Below are positions 1 to 21,104 of a stretch of DNA of 25,000 nt, in pieces. Below the pieces are notes generated by a model. The model saw nothing but the letters and a program-made list of their open reading frames with translations. It was not told the DNA's origin and searched no databases. The DNA comes from Armadillidium nasatum. Taxonomy: Eukaryota > Arthropoda > Malacostraca > Isopoda > Armadillidiidae. Position 1 is the stretch's first letter. Each line of letters begins with the position of its first letter. The stretch is from NCBI GenBank assembly GCA_009176605.1, contig SEYY01021793.1:125001-150000 (forward strand), given 5' to 3'. The translations under genes and the position numbers were made by a program.

Positions 1-1374
<1,374 letters not shown>

Positions 1375-1685
1375 CATCCCTTACAAATAAATAATTATAC
1401 AAAATCTAAAATTAAAATATGTATAAAATTAAAATTTTCAAATTTACAAATTTACAGTAGATACAATTTATCACCTTAAACAAAACAAATGTGAAAAATT
1501 TATGAAAGCAATAATCTCAAAATGAGTAGCCTATATACAAATGTACATTATTTAAGTATATAATGATATACAATGAACACAACTTTCCCACAGGACAGAA
1601 AGTGACATAAGATCTTAAGGTTTAAGCTTAGAAGAAATCTTATAAACATTGAAAATATTAACTTCAAGAGCTTAAAATAAATCAA

Positions 1686-11068
<9,383 letters not shown>

Positions 11069-12439
11069 TTCAAAATAATAATAATAATAACAATAATAAT
11101 AATAAAAATACTTCTTAGTTCTTAAGTATTGATATCGATACCTGAAAATCACAAAGAAAAACTATGTAATTATATTATATAAATTAAAACAAAGGTAATA
11201 TTGATATTACATAAAATTCCTTTCTTACTGCTGCCTATTTATAACCCAATTAATAATTTAAAATATTCATTTCCAATATTAGAGCTAAGTAGGAAAATAA
11301 AATTAGGAGATAAAAAAAAAAGACTAATAAAAATGACAAGTAATAAAGTTCATGAAAGAGTGAAGCAGCAAATTTTAATTGCCTTTTTAAAAGAATTCAT
11401 TTACTGTCCTACCAAAAGTAGACATTGCTATTTTTTTTTAATTAAACAACAAAAATGAAAGCAAACTGCAAATATACAGAGAATAAATTATATAGGGCTT
11501 TGTTTTCTTGGAAAATAATTTAACAGTTTGTAATCAGATTGACATAACTAGTGTAGATTTTAAGAGCCTTGTTTTCAACTTGGATAATTTGATTATTCGT
11601 ATATACTTTGTCCTCCTCAGCTGATAAACTCTCACTCACACAATCAGAATATCCACAATACAATGTAGGCTAGAAAGGAAAGATGTACCTGTGCTTTGAT
11701 AATTTTAGGCTTAGTTAAATAAAAATAAAACCGTCAAATCCGCCCCATAATAATTCTTTGCTTAAATAGCATTTCCTTACTGAGTTATTAAAAACCGCAA
11801 CTCTTCCATAACCTATATCACGTAATAATGATTTCAAAGTTAAGAAAGAACCTTAAAGTATGAGTAATTTTTATTTTGTAGGTAGTGTATTTCTTGTATT
11901 CATAGTCACATATAATTTATACTTTTGCTTCATTTGATTGAATTTAGAGTTTAGTGAATACTGTGATTTTCATAAAAACAAATGATGCGACACTCTTAAA
12001 ATAGACTTATAACAAGTTCCAAAATTGTTTTTGTTAGTAAATTAATTTACAACAAGAAAACTATATATTTGGAAAGTTTGGCAAGAATCTGTGCTGAATC
12101 CTTAATAGCCTAGTAAACAATTACCACTCAATAGATTTCCTATCTTCATTAACATATATAGAATGTATTATGATACATTAATTTTAACAAGCAAAAAATA
12201 AGTTAACAGTTGACTCTGTTACATTAAACTGGGTCCAATAAAAATCAGATGAGGTTCTCAATCTAAAAAATTACAAAACTTTTTCTTCCTAATTTGCAAT
12301 ATTCCATTAGTTTTATTTTAATATGTTCTTCATCCACAAGGATATTGGCACATTTTTCAACCAAAATTATAGATTTATAGTATATAAGTGTTTTTAGTAA
12401 GTTCTCTAAAACTAATTAACTCAGTCAATTTTATTATAG
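11069..12439. other. NELF-B upstream region; no second gene seen
   Basis: It should hold the NELF-B 5' UTR and promoter. An ATT-rich run (11082-11104) lies directly before the ATG, and a possible 5' UTR acceptor (TTTTCAG) ends at 11142. No TATA box or initiator can be called with confidence in so AT-rich a context. An 85-codon plus-strand frame at 11201-11458 looks like chance. Confidence 0.5.
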
Positions 12440-13110
12440 ATCATAAAAATAGACAGTTAGAAGCCGCATGGACCTCTGAAACTGTCCCAGTCAAAAAAGT
12501 AGTAAATTAGGAACATAGGAAAATAGAGACAGTTAGAAGCCACAAGGGCCTATCGAGACTGTCCCAGTCCAAACAAATAATAACAATAATAATACTAATA
12601 CATGCACGAAAGACTAGGTCTATCCCATCCCTAGTTATCAGTTCATTCCTGCAAAGATAAAAGTAAAACTAAGCCCAATTATACATGCAATATTCAATGA
12701 ACCATCACCCACTACAAAAAACTGCCGTTAGGCTTAGTCATAAGTTGATCTGTTGATCTAAAAATTCATAGATACCAGCCAATTTGGCTTAGTGAAAAAC
12801 TATATAATACCTAAACCATCCATATATCTATCTAGCCCCCTTTTAAATTTGACAAGAGAATCACAGTCAACAATCTCTTGTGGCAAGTCATTCCAAAAAT
12901 TAACAACTCTATTACTGAAAAAGTATTTTCTTAGATCAAGATGGCATGGCTTCTTTAAAATTTTCTTATCATGTCCTCTAGTTACTCTTCCATGGTCCAC
13001 TATAAAGTATTTTTTAATCTCTGTATTACTGTCAAATGCAAATATTTTGTATCATTTCCCCTCTGAGAAATCTCCTTTCAACCATAAGCTTTGACAAGCT
13101 TGTCTTGGAT
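12440..13110 (-). mobile_element. 3' end of a CR1-like non-LTR retrotransposon (LINE), truncated
   Basis: The minus-strand frame ending at the TAG at 12800 encodes the typical C-terminal tail of a LINE reverse-transcriptase polyprotein: VTRGHDKKILKKPCHLDLRK, YFFSNRVVNFWNDLPQEIVD, then FKRGLDRYMDG. About 65-80 codons are clean. Further 5', VERRFLRGEMIQ lies in a shifted frame (near 13045) and still belongs to the same tail, so the copy is decayed. The 3' UTR continues to about 12440 and ends with two imperfect copies of a terminal motif. The rest of the element is missing, as expected for 5'-truncated LINE copies. Assignment to CR1 rather than another jockey/RTE-type clade rests on the RGH...LRKYFFS...WN.LP pattern and is tentative. 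Confidence 0.82.
12441..12573 (-). repeat. Two tandem copies of the LINE 3'-terminal motif
   Basis: Copies at about 12441-12493 and 12513-12570 share AGACAGTTAGAAGCC and ACTGTCCCAGTC on the plus strand, with a period of about 74 bp. A third copy lies inverted at about 17915-17977. Confidence 0.85.
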
Positions 13111-13196
13111 TTAATATTCATCATGTAAATAACTAGTTTTATTCCATAATCACACTGCAATATGCAATTCATTAAGGTAAATTATGAGCAAATATG

Positions 13197-14088
13197 CATG
13201 AGTTTTACATTTTGATGTATCTTGCAAACACAGACATTTTGTGTCCCTGCAGTTCCCACAGTAATGCACCATTTATGTCTAAGATGACAAAATTTATAGA
13301 GGTCATTATTTTCTGTTGGGTATTTCTTACGAAACTCCACATAAAGCTCTTTCATATTGAATAACAGCAGTTGTTTCTGTTTATCATGTTTGACACCATC
13401 AATATAGACATATTTTATCTTTCATGCCTGGACATATTCTGCTGTACTCTTCATCCAGATAGAAACTGTAGACAAGATCTTTGGTTGTTGAAGATAATAG
13501 TCAACCACACTTCTTTACATGCAATGCAAGAGCCCTTCTTTATGGTGTAAATTCTTGGCTGTCCTTACCATTCTTTCAGAGACCACAAATTTGATCATTA
13601 TCTTAGGAACATCAACTCTTTGGGAGCAAGGTAAGGATATGTATCTTTTCTGCCCAAGTGTAACATATCTTCATCTTTGATTTTAGCTCATCTAGCAATA
13701 TATCATAACCATGACACCTTTGCCATATTTCTGTATAGAGCTAGGACCCAGTTGATACATATATTCTGGCTCAAAGCCAGCAGCTTCTACAACTTTTTGT
13801 GTTATAGCTGTTTGCAACTGTCTAACTTTCTTTCTAGTATATACTTCTGAGTCTCTTTGCTAACTTTCCTAAATTGTAATGGTGAAATTTCCATAGCAAC
13901 AGCACTTGTATCAATGGCAGTGGTTGCCCCTTCTCTTGTTTCCTTTTCATTGTCAGAGGATTCATCACTCTGCTGAAGCTCATGTATCCAATTTTTTATT
14001 TCCTTTCTGCATGATGGACAGATTATATTCTTATCCACCTGATATTCTCTACCTGTCAGCAATCTGAGTTCTTCTATTGTGTTGTGTC
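13197..14088 (-). pseudogene. Broken copy of a repetitive invertebrate gene family (probably transposon-linked)
   Basis: Minus-strand protein text appears in order but in changing frames. First comes EELRLLTGREYQVDKNIICP with a CPSCRKEI motif and an acidic stretch (13802-14062). ILTLLPK follows near 13640. NMKELYVEFRKKYP with FCHLRHKWCITVGTAGTHNV and CVCKIHQNVK then occupies about 13200-13350. I recall this layout (N-terminal CxxC, ILTLxP, an FYxDDExSR..PG-type block, and a KWC.TVG..GTH.VCVC..HQNVK C-terminal motif) from highly repeated hypothetical proteins in cnidarian and arthropod genomes. I cannot name the transposon superfamily. At least three frameshifts and several stops make this a pseudogene. 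The LINE tail lies immediately downstream of it. Confidence 0.65.
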
Positions 14089-14089
14089 A

Positions 14090-15261
<1,172 letters not shown>

Positions 15262-15359
15262 TAAATTACTCAGGAAAATTTAGTAACTGTGGAGTTTGTA
15301 GTTTGAAAGTTGCTAATCATAGAATTTTGGTCTTTCAACTTTGATTTTGCATTTTTCTC

Positions 15360-15364
<5 letters not shown>

Positions 15365-15391
<27 letters not shown>
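15365..15391. repeat. Poly(A) tract
   Basis: Twenty-seven A, possibly the tail of a plus-strand retroposon lying to its left. Confidence 0.75.
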
Positions 15392-15394
<3 letters not shown>

Positions 15395-15426
15395 ATCAAA
15401 CTGTATTTTTTAGAGAGACTTCATTT

Positions 15427-15832
<406 letters not shown>

Positions 15833-16116
15833 CCACTAGGATAAAACAATAAATAGTAAAAAAGGGGGGGAGACATTGATAATAAAACATAATTAAAAAT
15901 GAAAAGGACAGAACTAAGATTAAAATTAAAAAGATGCAATATTTCAGAACTTGTGGACAAAAGTTCTCTTATCGGGCACACTCAAAGGAATAGCAAAGAA
16001 AAAGAGAGAATATACTAAGGATACACACTTTTAAAGGGATGGGGGAAAACCATTCCCCCTCCCCCAAATTTATTGTTTTATCCTAGCAGTTTAAAAAAAT
16101 TAATATCAACATCAGA

Positions 16117-16132
16117 GTGTGTGTGTGTGTGT
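16117..16132. repeat. (GT)8 repeat
   Basis: Short GT array just before the (TA)n array at 16157. Confidence 0.95.
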
Positions 16133-16152
16133 GGCTTAGTGCTCTTTAATCA

Positions 16153-16284
<132 letters not shown>

Positions 16285-17900
16285 GCTCTGGATACATTTT
16301 AAAATTTCATACCTACAACTTTTTTACCAGTTTAAAATTTCACAGGAAATTTTTTTTTAATGTAAACCTAGCTTCGGCTCAACACATAAAATTTTGGCTC
16401 CAGCTATAGTTCCTCAAATTATTATTTTCTGTTTTCCTTCGCTCCACAACCTTGTTCAAGTACCAAAGTTTTATTTTTTCATTAGTGATAGTTTAAAGAT
16501 GAAATATATGTAAATGCACTAAAAAAAAGAAGAAAAAAAAAAAATGAATGAGCATGGAACAGTAAATTAATTTATTTATTTAAAAAAAAAAAAAAATTAT
16601 ATAAAAATAAACTTACTGTGATTACTTTGCTCCTGCTTATGCTGCTGTTTATGGTCTTCAGGTTGCTAGGACTGTTTCATTGATCATGACTCTAATTTAG
16701 ATGCCATTAACAAAGTGATTAGTCATGATTTAGAAATGGTTCAGAATTTTATATGTCTTAGGTCTAGGTCATTACCTGTGCTAGAGAGAAATTTGTGCAA
16801 GGCATGTAAAGCCTGTTTTTATTAGTGTCTTTGATATTCATCGCAGTCAAAATTGATATTAAAGAAAGAAATCCCCTAAGGTAAATAATTACTTTCTCAA
16901 TTATTGCTGTGTAAGTGTATATTTATAGCAATGTAAAAGAGAATGATCAATTGTCTGAAATGCGTAGTTGGGTGTTAGCTAGTTCCAACCTATCAATGAT
17001 CATTATTCAAAGCAGAGTGAATTATTTTCAAGCAAAATAGCTGTTTCCATTCTTCTGGTTAAAAAGGTGACTTTTCTAATTGCTGAGTATTAGGAAAATT
17101 TCCCTGAGAGTGTTGGGCATTATTTGCAATAGTTAGCTGGTTCTAGAGGAAAATTTTCAACATTTTCATTCTCATGAGCAATGGTTGCTACAGTATCTAC
17201 TACTTTATTTTCTTGTATAACTATATTTGTGTATACTTGTTATTCATCGCCTGGATACAGTGGTTCTAATAGATCTTGAATTATAGTAATAATTTTAGAG
17301 TATTGCTTTTTTCTTGATTTTCTGGTTATGACTGAATTTTGGGATCAGGGAAGATAATAATTTTTTCACACAATTAATAAACTTTACATATGATAAATAA
17401 TTCTACAGAGAGCACAGGAAGCTCTTCTACAAATTTCCAACCAACTGTTGTAATTTGGGAATGTAAAATGCAGAGAAAATCTTTTTGACTAATCTATGTA
17501 AATAATGCAACATAAGTATTGTATTTTTTTTTTCTTTTTAAATATAAAGTTCACATCTCACAGGCATTGCCCAATTCAAGGAGAGGAACTTTTCTAGGTA
17601 GTATATACCTAGGATCCCCAAGTGGGATCAAACTGGTGCCCTCAAGCACGTGAGTCAATTAAGGAGAGTATCGCAACAGGCTTACAAGGGGCCATGTCAA
17701 AAAGATAAAAGATGGTAAGACATCTAAATGTCTCACAGACATATAGGCTTAGTTGTATATTTTTTTTTATAACCCTTTTATTTATGGATAGGCTTTGTAT
17801 ATTAGCTTCATAAACTACATGTTGCATGTAAAGATATGGAGCTGGGTGAATTATATACATGATGAAAATTTTAAAAAATGAGCCATTCAAAGTGAATGGA
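16285..17900. other. No confirmed gene
   Basis: AT-rich. It holds one short open stretch on the plus strand (16670-16825), discussed as a doubtful exon, and a moderate-GC block at 17560-17700 without a recognised family. Poly(A)-like runs occur at about 16521-16545 and 16580-16595. Confidence 0.5.
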
Positions 17901-17914
17901 AACTTTCAATTTTT

Positions 17915-17977
17915 GAGGCTAGGACAGTCTTGATGGGCCCATGTAACTTCTGTCTCTTTCTTATATTCTTGTAAGAA
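17915..17977 (+). repeat. Third, inverted copy of the LINE 3'-terminal motif
   Basis: The plus strand reads GGACAGTCTTGATGGGCCCA, then CTTCTGTCTCTTTC. Its reverse complement aligns with the motif at 12513-12570 (GACAGTTAGAAGCC...GGGCCTATCGAGACTGTCC) with several substitutions. It implies a plus-strand LINE remnant here; no coding part is recognisable. Confidence 0.6.
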
Positions 17978-18700
17978 GTTGACATTTTTTTTTTTATTAT
18001 TTCTTTTTGTCAAGACTTACTTTAACAGGTAGTAGCTTATTACTTTTATCACCATTAATATATTTAACAAAAAAGTCTTTTCCCTCTACTATACTTTTTA
18101 CAGCTAGGAGAGTGAGCAGACTCTATTGCTTATTCTGCACCTTCCTAAAGCTGATAAATAGATTTTATCCCAAAAATAAATGTTGGTTTTACCATCAAAA
18201 TAGATAATTACCAATTCTATAAATAGCAATAAAATAATTACTCGTTATTAAAAGAATAGCCTTTATTTCAGTTATATAATTATCATATTACCAGGTATTT
18301 TGTACCCCTCAATATGAATTAAATTTAAAGGTAGTCTATTCAAAGAAGAGTCTATTGTTGATCAAAATCATTATCAAGTAACCAACCAAAACCAAATCTT
18401 TACTCTTTCTTTTTAGATATTTTATCTTGCGCAGTTCATTCCTAAACTTTAGATGAATTCTGGTAATTTATTTTGTCACTGTAAAAATAAAACTTGAGAT
18501 AAGCTACAAGTAACTGCTTAACATTTAAAATCAACCTTAAAGTCCTTAATTGCCAACTTCAAATAAAACTTTTTAAACCCCTTGTTTTATTAGTAATGAT
18601 ATAAAACTGATAAATTTTGTAAAGACAGTTTTTGTTATGGTGAAGTGACCTTTCTGTTGCAGTCTAATATTTCATAATTGTCTGTTTATACTAGTGATCC
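17978..18700. other. No gene seen
   Basis: AT-rich. Minus-strand text VKSIVEGKDFFVKYINGDKS near 18050-18100 is protein-like but short and unrecognised. Confidence 0.45.
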
Positions 18701-18723
18701 TTTTTTTTTTTTTTTTTTTTTTT
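18701..18723 (-). repeat. Poly(A) run (poly(T) on plus) downstream of the repeat-protein gene
   Basis: Twenty-three T on the plus strand, 107 bp beyond the stop codon of the minus-strand gene. This placement would suit a retroposed 3' end. No AATAAA is seen shortly before it, and no target-site duplication matching the flank TAGTGATCC was found upstream of the gene. Confidence 0.6.
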
Positions 18724-18829
18724 AAGCCACTTTGTTATATTGTTGCAAACTATCCAAATTAAGCTTTTCTTTGTTCTAACAGATGAATTACTCACTACAA
18801 GATCTGAATTTTTCATTTTGACAAGTTCA

Positions 18830-20227
18830 CTAATAATCTTCAACTAAAGGAATGGAAGCTACAGTTGCTTTACGCAATATACGGAATAATTTAGTTGGCT
18901 TATGATTTACATTGATAAGATCACTAAAATATTGTGTTTTCTCTCCTGCTTTATCAAAACATAGATCATGCAATTTTTCAAGAATAGGATAAATATTAAT
19001 TCCTACTCCATATAATATCTTAGATAAATTCTTTGGTGTAAAAAGTTCCTCAGCTAAAAAATGATTTATATAATTTTTTTCATTAAAACAAGATTTGTAA
19101 AAATTATTTAAAATAAAAGAGGCATTATTTCCTGCCATGGTTAATACACGGGATAAATCATTCAAACTAAAGCCTGCATTATAGAAATCATCTAAAATCT
19201 GTGTTTTGTTTCCTTTTTTATCAAAACAGACATCATGAAAATCTTTGAAAGCGGAACAAATATTAGCTCTTGCTCCATGTAATATATTAGATAAATTTTT
19301 TGGAGTAAAACCTTCTCTTAAGAAATGATTTAAGAACTTTTTTGTTTTTCCTGTAAAACAAAAATCATGAAACTTTTCTAAATCATCTACTGCTGCACTC
19401 AATATACTGCATAAATCACTTGGTCTAAAACCTGCATTATAGAAATCATCTAAAAGTTTTGTATTTTCTCTTTTTTCACTGAAAAAAAAACTATGCAACC
19501 TTTTTAAGATAGCGGAAGCACGAACTCCTGTTTTACATAACATACAGGATAAGCTACTTGGCCTAAAACCTGCATTATAGAAATCAACTAGAAGTTCTGT
19601 CTTTTTACCATCATCATTAAAACAAGCCCTATGTAATTTTTTAAAAGCATCTTTGGCTTTAGCTCCTGCTCCACTTAAAATACTAGATAAGTTATGCATT
19701 GTAAAACTTTTTTCCCCATCTTTTTTATTAGTAAAATGTTTTAAATGATGTTTTTTATTTCCTTGATCATCAAACCAAAGATCATACAAATCTTTAAAAG
19801 CCTTTGCAGCATTAGCTCCTGCTCCACCTAGAATACTGGATATATTTGATATATTTATTCCTTCTTTCTCTAGAGTTTTCAAATATTGTGTTTTATTTCC
19901 TTGCTTATCAAAAAAAGCATTATATAGTTCTCTGAAAGCTTTTGCAGCATTAGCTCTTGCTCGATGCAAAATACTGGACATATTAACTAGATTTATTTTT
20001 TCATTTTCTAGAGTTTTCAAATAATGCGTTTTATTTCCTTCTGTATCAAACCATAAATCATACAAATCTTTAAAAGCTTTTGCAGCATTAATGCCTGCTC
20101 CACCTAAAATACTGGATATATTGGTTAGATTTATTCCTTCTTCTTCTAAGGTTTTTAAATAGTGTGGTTTTATTTCCTTTTCCATCAAACCATAGATCAT
20201 ATAACTCTTTGAAAGCTTTAACAGCAT
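18830..20227 (-). CDS. Modular repeat protein, 3' part: repeats 8-17 after the frameshift
   Basis: This frame is the continuation of the upstream one, not a separate gene: only text after about 20165 is homologous, and the first 20 codons are out-of-frame repeat sequence. With the surplus base set aside the whole gene would be about 1,397 residues. Units here: three near-standard repeats (20137-19709), then divergent ones with the consensus FYNAGFRPSDLCSIL or FTPKNLSNILHGARAN followed by a helix ending in HDxCF. Units 13 and 15 are shortened to 40 and 42 residues, and the last (18907-18833) is a half repeat, as is common at the end of solenoid arrays. The stop is at 18830. No membrane segment or signal peptide is visible. 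The C-terminal repeats resemble mTERF-type helical repeats as much as TAL-effector repeats. Whether the gene is alive depends on the frameshift being an error. Confidence 0.8.
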   Translation of the reverse strand: MLLKLSKSYMIYGLMEKEIKPHYLKTLEEEGINLTNISSILGGAGINAAKAFKDLYDLWFDTEGNKTHYLKTLENEKINLVNMSSILHRARANAAKAFRELYNAFFDKQGNKTQYLKTLEKEGINISNISSILGGAGANAAKAFKDLYDLWFDDQGNKKHHLKHFTNKKDGEKSFTMHNLSSILSGAGAKAKDAFKKLHRACFNDDGKKTELLVDFYNAGFRPSSLSCMLCKTGVRASAILKRLHSFFFSEKRENTKLLDDFYNAGFRPSDLCSILSAAVDDLEKFHDFCFTGKTKKFLNHFLREGFTPKNLSNILHGARANICSAFKDFHDVCFDKKGNKTQILDDFYNAGFSLNDLSRVLTMAGNNASFILNNFYKSCFNEKNYINHFLAEELFTPKNLSKILYGVGINIYPILEKLHDLCFDKAGEKTQYFSDLINVNHKPTKLFRILRKATVASIPLVEDY

Positions 20228-21104
20228 TAGTTCCTACTCCACCCAAAATACTGGACATATTAGTTAAGTTTATTCCTTCTTTTTCAAGAGTTTTTAAATA
20301 TTGTTTTTTATTTCCCTCTGCATCAAACCAAAAGTTAAATAAATCTTTAAAAGCTTTTGCAGCATTTGTTCCTGCTCCACTTAAAATACTTGACATATTA
20401 GCTAGATTTATTTCTTCTTCTTCTAGGGTTTTTAAATATTGTGTTTTATTTCCTTTAACATCAAACCACAGATCATATAAGTCTTTAAAGGCTGTTACAG
20501 CATTAGCTCTTGCTTGATGCAAAATACTGGACATATTAACTAAATTTATCCCTTCTTTTTCTAGAGTTTTTAAATAATGCATTTTATTTCCTTCTGCATC
20601 AAACCACAGATCATATAAATCTTTAAAAGCTATTGCAGCATTAGTTCCTGTTCCACCTAAAATACTGGATATGTTAACTAAATTTATTCCTTCTTTTTCT
20701 AGAGTTTTTAAATATTGAGTTTTATTTCCTTCTCTATCAAACCAAAGGTCATTTAAATCTTTAAAAGCTTTTGCAGCATTAGCTCCTGCTCCACTTAAAA
20801 TACTAAACATATTAGTTAGATTTATTCCTTCTTCTTCAAGAGCTTGTAAAAGTTGTGTTCTATTTCCTTCTGCATCAAACCATAGATCACATAAGTCTTT
20901 AAAAGCTTTTGCAGCATTAGCTCTAGCTCCATGCAAAGTACTTGATATACTACCTAGACTTATTCCTTCTTCTTCTAGAGCTTGTAAATATTGGGTTTTA
21001 TTTCCTTCTGCATCAAACCATAGATAATATAAATCTTTAAAAGCTTTTTCAGCATTAGTTCCTGCTCCATGTAAAATACTGGACATATTAGTTAAGTTTA
21101 TTCC
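18833..21104 (-). repeat. Array of 17 tandem coding repeats, 138-bp basic period
   Basis: Unit borders on the minus strand: R1 21104-20967, R2 20966-20829, R3 20828-20691, R4 20690-20553, R5 20552-20415, R6 20414-20277, R7 20276-20138 (139 bp, holds the surplus base), R8 20137-20000, R9 19999-19862, R10 19861-19709 (51 residues), R11 19708-19571, R12 19570-19433, R13 19432-19313, R14 19312-19175, R15 19174-19049, R16 19048-18908, R17 18907-18833 (partial). The unit reads GINLTNMSSIL, a loop, AAKAFKDLYDLWFD, then EGNKTQYLKTLEEE. R1-R10 are close copies; R11-R17 are diverged. Confidence 0.95.

Noticed and set aside
12792..13094. Plus-strand frame of 100 codons
   Set aside because: Antisense of the LINE C-terminal tail, which is recognisable on the minus strand.
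17581..17660. Possible tRNA-derived SINE (GGGATCAAACTGGTGCCC looks like a B box)
   Set aside because: No A box at the right distance and no tRNA cloverleaf could be drawn.
17642..17890. 82-codon minus-strand frame
   Set aside because: Not recognised, and it adjoins a LINE-tail remnant; probably chance in repeat-derived DNA.
20138..20227. Second gene starting at the ATG-like codon at 20227
   Set aside because: The first 20 codons are out-of-frame repeat sequence; homology begins only after the frameshift, so it is the continuation of the upstream frame.
20164..20517. 117-codon plus-strand frame inside the repeat array
   Set aside because: Antisense shadow of the 138-bp repeats; it repeats with the same period and has no features of its own.
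18833..21104. CRISPR array reading of the 138-bp periodicity
   Set aside because: The whole period is coding and homologous; there are no unique spacers between short repeats.
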